A DNA stretch of 64,000 nt from CAYUMU01 sp964445985 (GTDB taxonomy: Bacteria > Planctomycetota > Planctomycetia > Pirellulales > S012-138). The notes under the pieces were generated by a model that worked only from the letters and a program-made list of their open reading frames with translations, made no database searches and was not told where the DNA came from. This document shows positions 17,034 to 24,273 of the stretch, in pieces. The position numbers and the translations under genes were made by a program. Within the stretch, counting starts at the first letter, position 1. Each line of letters starts with the position of its first letter. The stretch lies in contig CAYUMU010000005.1 of the NCBI GenBank assembly GCA_964445985.1, positions 62,001 to 126,000 of the forward strand. Reading direction: 5' to 3'.

Positions 17034-17852
17034 ATGGCCATGTTGGAAGCACGCGGTCTGGTCAAAATCTACGGCAAACGCCGGGTGGTCGATGGCGTCG
17101 ATTTTGAAGTTCACGATGGCGAGATCGTCGGCCTGCTCGGCCCCAACGGCGCCGGCAAAACCACCTCGTTCCGCATGACCTGCGGCATGATCGAGCCCAA
17201 CGCCGGCAAGGTGACTCTCGCCGGCAAAGACGTCACCAACTGGCCCATGTATCGCCGCAGTCGCGATGGCGGCATGGGCTACCTGGCCCAAGAGTCGAGC
17301 GTGTTCCGCAAACTGACCGTCGAGCAAAACCTGCTCGGCATGATGGAAATGCTCGGCGTCGATCGCGTCACCCGCAAACGCCGCTGCGACGAATTGCTGG
17401 AAGAATTCCAGATTGCCAAGCTCCGCAAAAGCCTGGCTCAATCGCTCTCGGGCGGTGAACGCCGCCGGCTCGAAATTGCCAGGGCACTGGTCTCCGATCC
17501 CAAAATCATTCTGCTCGACGAACCCTTCACCGGCATCGATCCGGTGACCATCGCCAACATTCAAAAGATCATTCGCGGCCTGGCCAAAAACGGCATCTCC
17601 ATCCTCATTACCGACCACCAAGTGCGCGAAACGCTGCAAATCACCGACCGCAGCTACGTGGTGCGGGCAGGCAAAGTGCTCTGCCACGGCAGCCCTCGAG
17701 AGGTGACCACGCACCCCGAAGCCCGCAAGCATTACTTTGGGGAAGACATGGAAATCAACCTCCGCGGCCCCCACCACCGGGATGAAGCCGCCTCCCCCGC
17801 CACCGAAGAAAGCCGCTTTCCCCGCGGCCGCTCCCTGGGCCGGTCACAGTAG
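17034..17852 (+). CDS. lptB: LPS export ABC transporter ATP-binding protein
   Basis: 272 residues with all ABC ATPase motifs: Walker A GPNGAGKTT (36-44), Q-loop LAQESSVFRKLTVEQN, signature LSGGERRR, Walker B IILLDEPFTGIDP and the switch His in ILITDHQVRET. The LLGPNGAGKTTSFRMTCGMI and EQNLLGMMEML segments are typical of LptB, which powers extraction of lipopolysaccharide from the inner membrane together with LptF/G, not encoded here. A C-terminal tail of about 25 residues beyond the usual end is Pro/Arg-rich. The start is fixed by GGAGG ten bases upstream of the ATG. The presence of lptB supports an LPS-containing outer membrane. Confidence 0.9.
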   Translation: MAMLEARGLVKIYGKRRVVDGVDFEVHDGEIVGLLGPNGAGKTTSFRMTCGMIEPNAGKVTLAGKDVTNWPMYRRSRDGGMGYLAQESSVFRKLTVEQNLLGMMEMLGVDRVTRKRRCDELLEEFQIAKLRKSLAQSLSGGERRRLEIARALVSDPKIILLDEPFTGIDPVTIANIQKIIRGLAKNGISILITDHQVRETLQITDRSYVVRAGKVLCHGSPREVTTHPEARKHYFGEDMEINLRGPHHRDEAASPATEESRFPRGRSLGRSQ

Positions 17853-17871
17853 AGGTGACGGCGTAAGGTGC

Positions 17872-17898
17872 CATGCTTACGCCCGTGGCATAAGCATG
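17872..17898. repeat. Hairpin-forming repeat downstream of lptB
   Basis: CATGCTTACGCC (17872-17883) and GGCATAAGCATG (17887-17898) form an 11-of-12 stem 20 bases after the lptB stop. No T-run follows on the plus strand, so a terminator role is doubtful. The rest of 17853-18140 contains no gene that I can support. Confidence 0.5.
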
Positions 17899-18140
17899 CT
17901 CAAAAAGGGCGAGTTACCATGAATTGGCCACGCAGTTTCGTTAATCTTCAAAAACGGCCGGCGGTGTTGCTGCCTCGCATGGGGACAAATTCGAACATTT
18001 TTTTACGACCGGCTTATGAGGCCACACGCGATACGCGACGTGGAGTGCAAACGGAACGACCCGCCATCTCTGACCAAGCCAGCGGCACCCAAAGAGGACG
18101 CAAACGTGGGCCGTCGAATGTGTCAACCAGTCTGCGATTC

Positions 18141-19739
18141 TCAATCCGTATGCTCCGGCGTGAATCGCCAATCCGCCGCGTCAAACGCCGTGAATCGGTA
18201 ATCAGCCACTTCAAAGGCTATGCCGCCAAGCATCTCGGGATACTGATTACGGGCGTAGTTAAAGAGAAATGTCGTAATGTTGACGTTGTCGCTATCCGGT
18301 TCGTCCGCCCCATGACCCATCTGGGCCGTGGCCCAATCATCCGATTCACCTTTGGTCAGCCAACAGAAAATGTTTCCGTTCACATCGTCGCCCCAAGGAA
18401 GCATCCCCGCCTCCTCGGGATGGATGGGCCAGAGGTACTCGCATGCCTCGCGGCTCTCTTCAAGCATATCAAGCGATTCGGCAATCTGATTCCTGCCCCT
18501 TTCGGTCAGGGGGTTGTAAATCTCAAGCGAACCTAGGATGTTGCCGCAACCATAGACGTTAATTAACTGTTTGAAGTCTGAAGGAAAATGGATGCCCAAC
18601 TGAGCTTCAATCTCGTTCCAATTTCCCGTTGCGCACTGGGGATTTGGTGGCGCCGGGATCAATGCCAGCAACTCATCAAGCGAACACTCAGACCTGTATT
18701 CTGGGCCGCGTGCGATAGCGCCTCTCCAAACCATGCCGAATTCCGGCTGGATGACAACGCCTGGTGGAAACTTGGTCCGTTCATCGTACATGAGGCCAGT
18801 CACGTCGACTCTATCGAGATTTGCGCTAGAAAAATCCGCGCCACGAGCGTCTGTTGATGAGAGGTCCACACCACTCAGGTCGGTATCCGAAAAAACCGCG
18901 CCGGTACAATCCGCGCAACGAACCGTCGCATCGCACAAATTGGCTCCGCTGAAGTCAGCTTGAAGAAACCTGCCGCCGGACAGCCACGATTCGCGGAGAT
19001 TCGCCCCTCGGAAATCCGCCCCACGACAATCGGCTCCTCCAAACCGAGCTCCAAGTAGATTCGCCTCGCGAAAGTCACTGTTCCGCAAGTCCTGATTTCC
19101 AAACCAAACCCCACGAAGATCACAGCCGCCAAACTGGCATTTGCCCAGCTTGCCGATTGCCTGGAATTCATCAACTCGAAGGCTATTCCACTTCTCAGCA
19201 CCGAGCGGTCCACTCCGCAGCCAGATGAAGCATTGTGCCCTCAATTTCTCGTGCTTTTGCCGCATTACGTTGACCCGGTTGACGAGTTCCCCTGGCTCCG
19301 GCACTTCCTGGCCGAATACTTCCAGCCACGCCGCAAGTACCAATGTCTCGAGTTCAACGCCTTCCACGGGCGAGTTCTTCGTCTCGACATGGATCGAGTC
19401 GAAATCTGGCATCCCATGGCCCCAGTCATCGGCGAGCAATTTCAGACTGTTGCCAATGGAGTCGTCTCGCCACATATAGTGTTCTGAATCCCCACGCTGT
19501 CCACTTGACGACGTTGCTCGACCCGACCTTTGCGAAAGAGCCGGTTTACTGCCCGCATATCCCGGCCCATAGTAGAACGTATAACCGGCCTCGACTCGGG
19601 TCTGGTCCGACCAGCTGTGGGATATATGTTCGAGCAGCACATAGCCGCCTGGAACATCTACACGAAGGGTCAACCAAATTCTCTTAGCCTTCATGCCGAT
19701 CGATTCGAGCTTGCGGACATTGGGCGTAGAATTCGTCAT
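18141..19739 (-). CDS. Pentapeptide-repeat plus SUKH (SMI1/KNR4) domain protein
   Basis: 532 residues from the ATG at 19739 (GGAAG upstream). Residues about 15-110 form an unrecognised N-terminal region. About 197-320 carry roughly two dozen pentapeptide repeats (ANLLGARFGGADCRGADFRG and similar), which fold into a right-handed beta-helix. About 360-515 match the SUKH superfamily, with WNEIEAQLGIHFPSDFKQLI and the following NVYGCGNI. SUKH proteins often act as immunity proteins against contact-dependent or polymorphic toxins, and are also found as intracellular binding modules. No toxin gene is adjacent. Codon usage is less GC-rich than in the neighbours, suggesting transfer. The combination of the two domains is uncommon; function unknown. 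Confidence 0.75.
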   Translation of the reverse strand: MTNSTPNVRKLESIGMKAKRIWLTLRVDVPGGYVLLEHISHSWSDQTRVEAGYTFYYGPGYAGSKPALSQRSGRATSSSGQRGDSEHYMWRDDSIGNSLKLLADDWGHGMPDFDSIHVETKNSPVEGVELETLVLAAWLEVFGQEVPEPGELVNRVNVMRQKHEKLRAQCFIWLRSGPLGAEKWNSLRVDEFQAIGKLGKCQFGGCDLRGVWFGNQDLRNSDFREANLLGARFGGADCRGADFRGANLRESWLSGGRFLQADFSGANLCDATVRCADCTGAVFSDTDLSGVDLSSTDARGADFSSANLDRVDVTGLMYDERTKFPPGVVIQPEFGMVWRGAIARGPEYRSECSLDELLALIPAPPNPQCATGNWNEIEAQLGIHFPSDFKQLINVYGCGNILGSLEIYNPLTERGRNQIAESLDMLEESREACEYLWPIHPEEAGMLPWGDDVNGNIFCWLTKGESDDWATAQMGHGADEPDSDNVNITTFLFNYARNQYPEMLGGIAFEVADYRFTAFDAADWRFTPEHTD

Positions 19740-19843
19740 GCTATGGTCTTCCGATAACCCGATAACACTTCGCCGAAGTTGAATCGTGCCAGATTCGGGG
19801 TTATGGCGGGGCGGCACCGTCGGTAAGCCATTCTTACAGCTGT

Positions 19844-19873
19844 CGAACCGCCGGGATGAACCCGGCGGCTCGC
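19844..19873. repeat. CCGCCGGG hairpin repeat, copy 1
   Basis: CCGCCGGG (19848-19855) and CCCGGCGG (19861-19868) form a perfect 8-bp stem with a 5-base loop, 8 bases downstream of the M28 peptidase stop. Together with its flanks (CGAA... ...CTCGC) it matches the inverse of 52805-52833. Confidence 0.7.
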
Positions 19874-19875
19874 AA

Positions 19876-20823
19876 CTACGGCTCGCTCCGCAGCCACGCC
19901 AGCATCACCGTCCCCACCTTGCCCAGGCTTTCGGCCGAGCAATTTTCGGGCGTGTCTTGCTCGGTGTGCCAGTGTGGGTAGTCGAAGTCGATGATGTCGC
20001 AGGTGGGAATCCGGGCGATCTGGTTCAGCGGCAGGTGGTCGTCGCGCACCTGGTGGCGTGCCCTGGGGATGAACTCTTTCACCCCGGCCTTGCGGGCCGT
20101 TTCCCAAATGGAGCGCACCAAGGGAACCACCGGCCGGAAGCTCAGGCTGGTCTTTTCCTGAAAGAGCTGCAAGTCGGCGTCGCCCACCATGTCGAGCAGC
20201 ACCCCCCAGCGATAGCGGACGCTGTTGGTTCCGCCGCGGGCGTACTCCGTGGCGAAGAATTCCGACCCTAAGAAATAGCGATCGGTCTCGCGGAAAACCA
20301 GCTCCTCGCCGTCGAACAGCACAAAGTCCACGCCCAGGGGGCCGGGCAACCCTGTCATGAACTGCCCCAACTCCATCAGCACGGCCACGCCGCTGCCGCC
20401 ATCGTTGGCCCCCACGAAGGTGCCCCGCGGGTTGAGGCGGTCGCGGTCGGGGTATGGCCGCGTATCGTAATGGGCACAAAGCAAGATCCGCTCGCGCCGC
20501 TCCGGGTGCCACTGCACAATGAGGTTGGCCATTTCCACCGGCTGCCCGGTCAGTGGGTGCCGCACGCGAAAGGTCTGCCGCGAAACCTTGGCCCCTTGCC
20601 GTTCGAAATGCTTGGTCAGGGCTTCCTGCTGCTGAGCCATGCCGGCCGAACCGCTATAGCGGGGACCCATGGCGCACACGGCTTTCAGATAGCCATAAGC
20701 CCGATCGCCATCGAAGGTAGCGGGCGCCGAACCGGCCGGGGCTGTTGGGCCTGGGGGCGGCGCCTGAGCCATCGCGGCATTCGCGCCTCCGGTCGCCTGG
20801 CAAGCCCACGCCAACAGGGCCAC
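19876..20823 (-). CDS. M28-family metallopeptidase (glutaminyl cyclase-like), exported
   Basis: About 315 residues. The zinc-peptidase fold is seen in ILLCAHYDTRPYPD (His and Asp), GANDGGSGVAVLMEL (bridging Asp), VLFDGEELVF (Glu pair), LLDMVGDADLQ and the last His in DYPHWHTEQDTPENC. This order of ligands matches M28 aminopeptidases and secretory glutaminyl-peptide cyclotransferases. A hydrophobic N-terminus ending in ANAAMAQA indicates export. The start is unresolved: GTG at 20823 gives a compact signal; the frame stays open to an ATG at 20985, which would overlap the upstream gene by 103 bases; an ATT at 20853 has the best Shine-Dalgarno (GGGGAG). It probably forms an operon with the gene ending at 20883. 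Confidence 0.82.
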   Translation of the reverse strand: MALLAWACQATGGANAAMAQAPPPGPTAPAGSAPATFDGDRAYGYLKAVCAMGPRYSGSAGMAQQQEALTKHFERQGAKVSRQTFRVRHPLTGQPVEMANLIVQWHPERRERILLCAHYDTRPYPDRDRLNPRGTFVGANDGGSGVAVLMELGQFMTGLPGPLGVDFVLFDGEELVFRETDRYFLGSEFFATEYARGGTNSVRYRWGVLLDMVGDADLQLFQEKTSLSFRPVVPLVRSIWETARKAGVKEFIPRARHQVRDDHLPLNQIARIPTCDIIDFDYPHWHTEQDTPENCSAESLGKVGTVMLAWLRSEP

Positions 20824-20882
20824 CAGCCATGGATTGCAGCAGCGATCAGTAATGACGCGAACTCCCCAAAGTGCGGCCTGGC

Positions 20883-21404
20883 TTACGGCGTATCGCGAAT
20901 CACCAGATCGCGGAAGGGAACCGCGTCGAGCACCGTGAACGTGCCAATGTAAGCCGTCGGCCGGTTCCGTAGCGCGGTGTTCCATTGAAAGCCCAGGGCC
21001 AACATTTTGCCGGTGGTGAGCTCGGCAATGTAGATCACGCTGCCGGCAAGCTGCACGCCGCCCGCGCCGCGGCGAAACTGTTGCGTCCCCGTCACCATCA
21101 CATATTTAGGCGATTTGGTGGGATCAACACCCAGGTCGCGGATCACGTTGTACTTGTAGCCGGCGGTGAACTTGCCCGAATTGGGGTTGAGCACCCAGCC
21201 CATCACATCGCCGCTGAGCGAGTCGAGAATGAACACGGCTTCGCCGTCGCTGTCCACGGCCCCGGTGGCAATCACCAGGTTATCCAGCTGAGACGACGCC
21301 GTGGCATGGGCAGGCGAGTGGGGAAGCACCCCGGAAACGACCAATCCCATCAACAAGCCGGCCCCGAGCCACAGTACGCGATTTCGAACTAAGTGCTGAT
21401 ACAT
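20883..21404 (-). CDS. Planctomycete conserved exported protein, unknown function
   Basis: 173 residues. An N-terminal helix (VLWLGAGLLMGLVVSGVLP, about 10-28) ends near SPAHA, consistent with a signal peptide or an anchor. The body is beta-rich: LVIATGAVDSDGEAVFILDS, LSGDVMGWVLN, KYVMVTGTQQFRR and SVIYIAELTTGKMLALGFQW. The MYQHLVxNRVxWxGxGLLxGLxVSG opening and the IYIAELTTG motif resemble a family I know only from planctomycetes. The repeated D-S-x-x-G-x-x-x-G pattern looks like a small partial propeller. It precedes the M28 peptidase and may share its transcript. I do not assign a function. Confidence 0.7.
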   Translation of the reverse strand: MYQHLVRNRVLWLGAGLLMGLVVSGVLPHSPAHATASSQLDNLVIATGAVDSDGEAVFILDSLSGDVMGWVLNPNSGKFTAGYKYNVIRDLGVDPTKSPKYVMVTGTQQFRRGAGGVQLAGSVIYIAELTTGKMLALGFQWNTALRNRPTAYIGTFTVLDAVPFRDLVIRDTP

Positions 21405-21816
21405 AAAGCGTTTCCTGCGCTAGATTAAGGTCCGAGTGCCAAGCGCCAAGAGAACCTTGGCAGCCTAGCTGAGAACACAGGCCATCTGCATGCCCCCGGA
21501 ATCGAGCCCGGTGCGATCTGCGGAGACTGCGCAATTTGCGGGAGACTGCCGCGTCGGGGATAGGTTGTCCAGAGTTCATCCTAACGCAAGCCCAGGGGCA
21601 ATTCCAGGCGAATTGGGCGGACAACTTCCACCGCGCTCACACGGACAGAAAAGTCCGCACGGCAGGCGCCCCCGCTGGCTTGCCCGGTTTGACCTCGGCA
21701 CCCTTCAGGGCAGATAATAACCACGGACGCAAAATCCTCGAGAACGCAGGTTCCGCCGAGGAGCGGTGGGTCGCGCCGTCTGTTGCATGACCATTCCAAC
21801 TTCACAGGAGGAAACC
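21405..21816. other. Divergent intergenic region
   Basis: About 410 bases between the planctomycete exported protein (minus) and the pterin dehydratase (plus). It must contain both promoters. I see no convincing gene, riboswitch or repeat. Confidence 0.4.
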
Positions 21817-22179
21817 ATGACTCATTCCAACGCCACCGAATTGGCCACCAAGCATTGCGAACCGTGCGAAGGAGGCGTGAAGGCGTTTTCCATCGACGAG
21901 GCCCGGCAGCAACTCCAGCATTTGCCTGACTGGCGTCTCACCCACGACGGACATCGAATTCGCCGCGACTGGCAGGCGAAAGACTTTGAAAAAGCCATCG
22001 AGTTCTTGGGCCGCGTCGCTCAAGTGGCCGAGTTGGAAGGCCATCACCCCGACCTGCATCTGGAGGGGTATCGCAAGGTGTGGATCGAACTGTCCACCCA
22101 TGCCATTGGTGGTCTTTCAGAAAACGATTTCATTCTGGCTGCCAAGATCGATCAATTGCCGATCGAAACCAAGTCGTAA
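21817..22179 (+). CDS. phhB: Pterin-4-alpha-carbinolamine dehydratase
   Basis: 120 residues. The PCD fold is clear: FSIDEARQQLQHLPDWRLT, then DFEKAIEFLGRVAQVAELEG, the active-site HHPDLHLEGYRKVWIEL (catalytic His pair) and STHAIGGLSENDFILAAKID. It dehydrates 4a-hydroxytetrahydrobiopterin, recycling the cofactor of aromatic amino-acid hydroxylases; bacterial homologues may have other pterin-related roles. No phenylalanine hydroxylase gene is nearby. The ATG at 21817 is fixed by AGGAGG seven bases upstream. An N-terminal extension of about 20 residues with HCEPCEGG is common in bacterial members. It is followed 88 bases later by a PQQ-repeat gene. Confidence 0.92.
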   Translation: MTHSNATELATKHCEPCEGGVKAFSIDEARQQLQHLPDWRLTHDGHRIRRDWQAKDFEKAIEFLGRVAQVAELEGHHPDLHLEGYRKVWIELSTHAIGGLSENDFILAAKIDQLPIETKS

Positions 22180-22267
22180 GGAGTTCCGCCGGCCTCGCCC
22201 CCCAAGCTATCGTTGCCCGACTCTTCGCCTGCTGCCCTCCGCCCATTTGTGCAAGGGAACGCCCACG

Positions 22268-23617
22268 TTGAAGGAACGCTCGCCAATTAACTGTCCCACG
22301 GCTGCGCGGTTTCTCTCCAAAATGGTGTTGGGAGTCCTGCTGCTAGCCGCCGCGGGCGCTGGTCCGGTCGGGGCAGGCGATTGGCCGCAGTGGCGCGGCC
22401 CCGCCCAAAACAGCGCCAGCACCGAGACCGGGCTCCCCTTGTTTTGGCGCGAGGGGGTGGGCATTGCCTGGAAGGTGGAACTCCCCGGCGAAGGCGCCAG
22501 CACGCCGGCCATCTGGGGAAACGCGGTGTTTGTCACGGCCCAGCAAGACAACAAACTGTTGCTGCTGCGGCTCGATAAATCCACCGGCAAAACGGTTTGG
22601 ACGCGCGAGGTGGGAACCTCCGCCGGCACGGTGCGCCAGGCCGATCGTGGTCGGCAAAAGTTTCATCAGTTGCACAACGAGGCCAGCCCTTCGCCCACCA
22701 CCGACGGCGAAGTGGTGATCGCCCACTTTGGCAACGGCGACCTGGCGGCCTACGACTTCGCTGGCAACCAGCTTTGGAAACGCAACCTGCAAGCCGACCA
22801 CGGCGACTACACCATTTGGTGGGGCCACGCCAACAGTCCCGTCATTTACAAAGACTTTGTCATTTGCGTCTGCATGCAGGATTCGCTGGCCGATCTTCAA
22901 GATCCACCCGGCCAAAGCTACGTCGCCAAGAGCTACCTCGAAGCCTACACCCGCAAAGGCGGCAAGCTCCGCTGGACCACGCCGCGCGTCACCGAAGCCA
23001 AGGCTGAAGAATGCGATTCCTATACCACCCCGGTGCTGCGCGCCACGCCCCAGGGCGATGAGCTGATTGTGATGGGGGGCAATCAGCTCGATGCTTACGA
23101 CCCGGCGACGGGCACGCAGCTGTGGTGGCTCACCGGCCTCCGCGGCGGCCGCACCATCACCGGGCCTACCCTGGTGAAAGACGCCCTGTTTGCCACTCGC
23201 GGCATGCGCGGCTCGCTGCATTGCATCGACCTGCGAAAAGCGGCTGGCGAGATCGACCGCCGCCAACTCATCTGGCATGAAGAAGCCTCCACGCCCGACA
23301 GCTGTTGCCCCGTGGTGTGGAACGACCTGCTCTTTTTCATCACCGATTCCGGCATCGCCACCTGCCTCTCCGGCAACAACGGCCGGCTCCGCTGGCGGCA
23401 ACGCCTGAAGGGCAGCTACAAAGCCTCGCCGCTGGCGGTCGAAGGTCGGATCTACTTCCTCAACGAAGACGGCCTCTGCACGATCGTCTCCGCCCAACTC
23501 GGCTTCAATAAGCTGGCAGAAAACCAGCTCGACGACCAAACCGTGGCTTCGCCGGCCGTGTCGGATGGTAAACTGTTCATCCGAGGTAAAAAGTATCTCT
23601 ACTGCATCGGGCGGTAA
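22268..23617 (+). CDS. Exported PQQ-like beta-propeller protein
   Basis: About 449 residues. Signal peptide (FLSKMVLGVLLLAAAGAG, cleavage near VGAGDW) followed by DWPQWRGPAQNSASTETG, the standard opening of planctomycete PQQ-binding-like proteins. Propeller blades repeat the tryptophan-docking pattern: LRLDKSTGKTVWTREV, AYDFAGNQLWKRNL, AYDPATGTQLWWLTG, CLSGNNGRLRWRQRLK and CTIVSAQLGFNKLAENQL. Quinoprotein catalytic residues are not evident, so it may be a structural or sugar-binding propeller. The TTG at 22268 gives a positively charged n-region with a weak AAGGGA upstream; ATG at 22322 is the alternative. Function unknown; these proteins are abundant in planctomycetes. Confidence 0.8.
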   Translation: MKERSPINCPTAARFLSKMVLGVLLLAAAGAGPVGAGDWPQWRGPAQNSASTETGLPLFWREGVGIAWKVELPGEGASTPAIWGNAVFVTAQQDNKLLLLRLDKSTGKTVWTREVGTSAGTVRQADRGRQKFHQLHNEASPSPTTDGEVVIAHFGNGDLAAYDFAGNQLWKRNLQADHGDYTIWWGHANSPVIYKDFVICVCMQDSLADLQDPPGQSYVAKSYLEAYTRKGGKLRWTTPRVTEAKAEECDSYTTPVLRATPQGDELIVMGGNQLDAYDPATGTQLWWLTGLRGGRTITGPTLVKDALFATRGMRGSLHCIDLRKAAGEIDRRQLIWHEEASTPDSCCPVVWNDLLFFITDSGIATCLSGNNGRLRWRQRLKGSYKASPLAVEGRIYFLNEDGLCTIVSAQLGFNKLAENQLDDQTVASPAVSDGKLFIRGKKYLYCIGR

Positions 23618-23620
23618 CCG

Positions 23621-23680
23621 AACCAAGTCGGCTTTCGCTCCGCGAAAGCAAAATCCTTTCGCGGAGCGAAAGGCGACTAT
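23621..23680. repeat. Dispersed 17-bp double palindrome, copy 2
   Basis: CTTTCGCTCCGCGAAAG (23632-23648) and CTTTCGCGGAGCGAAAG (23656-23672) separated by 7 bases. Together with flanking AACCAAGT... and ...GCGACTA this is the reverse complement of 6131-6195 over about 60 bases. It lies 14 bases after the PQQ protein stop and 28 bases before the HIT gene. Confidence 0.85.
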
Positions 23681-23700
23681 CTAAATGGCAAAGCACGCGC

Positions 23701-24036
23701 ATGACCATCTTTCAAAAGATCATCGATAAAGAAATCCCCGCCGAGATTGTCTTCGAAGACGATCGCTGCCTGGCATTCAAAGACATTGGCCCCCAGGCGC
23801 CGACCCACGTGCTGGTGATCCCCAAGAAACCCATCCGCTCGCTGGCCGAAGCCGAGGCCGACGATGAATCGCTGCTAGGGCATCTGCTGCTCGTTGCCGC
23901 CCAAGTGGCTCGCGAGCTCGGTTTGGAAGATGGCTTTCGCGTGGTGGCCAACGCCGGCCCCGACGGCGGCCAATCCGTCGATCACCTGCATTTGCACGTG
24001 CTGGGCGGACGAAAGCTCACGTGGCCACCCGGCTAG
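23701..24036 (+). CDS. HIT-family nucleotide-binding hydrolase (HINT-like)
   Basis: 111 residues, the usual length. It opens with MTIFQKIIDKEIPAEIVFED and ends with the histidine triad SVDHLHLHVLGGRKL (H-x-H-x-H). Residues 44-60 (PTHVLVIPKKPIRSLAE) are the conserved central strand. HINT enzymes hydrolyse purine nucleoside phosphoramidates such as AMP-lysine. Cytoplasmic. The start codon follows the palindrome at 23621-23680; the ribosome-binding site is weak. It is convergent with the large envelope gene cluster that follows. Confidence 0.93.
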   Translation: MTIFQKIIDKEIPAEIVFEDDRCLAFKDIGPQAPTHVLVIPKKPIRSLAEAEADDESLLGHLLLVAAQVARELGLEDGFRVVANAGPDGGQSVDHLHLHVLGGRKLTWPPG

Positions 24037-24273
24037 TAGTCCGGCTCTACCCGAAATCGGACTCATCAGCGGGCAGCCGCGGCGAACCCGCGCCGTCATT
24101 CGCCGTTTGACGTGGAAGCGGCGGGCGCGCGGCGAGAGTGACACTGCCACGCGGATTCTTGGGCGAGGACGCCCCCCCAGCTACGAAAAGGCTTCGCCGC
24201 GCCGTCGTATCGCCCATTTAACTGGCGGCGGGGTTCAACTTCCGGTTCGAGGGCGGTCTCGGCGAAACGCGCC

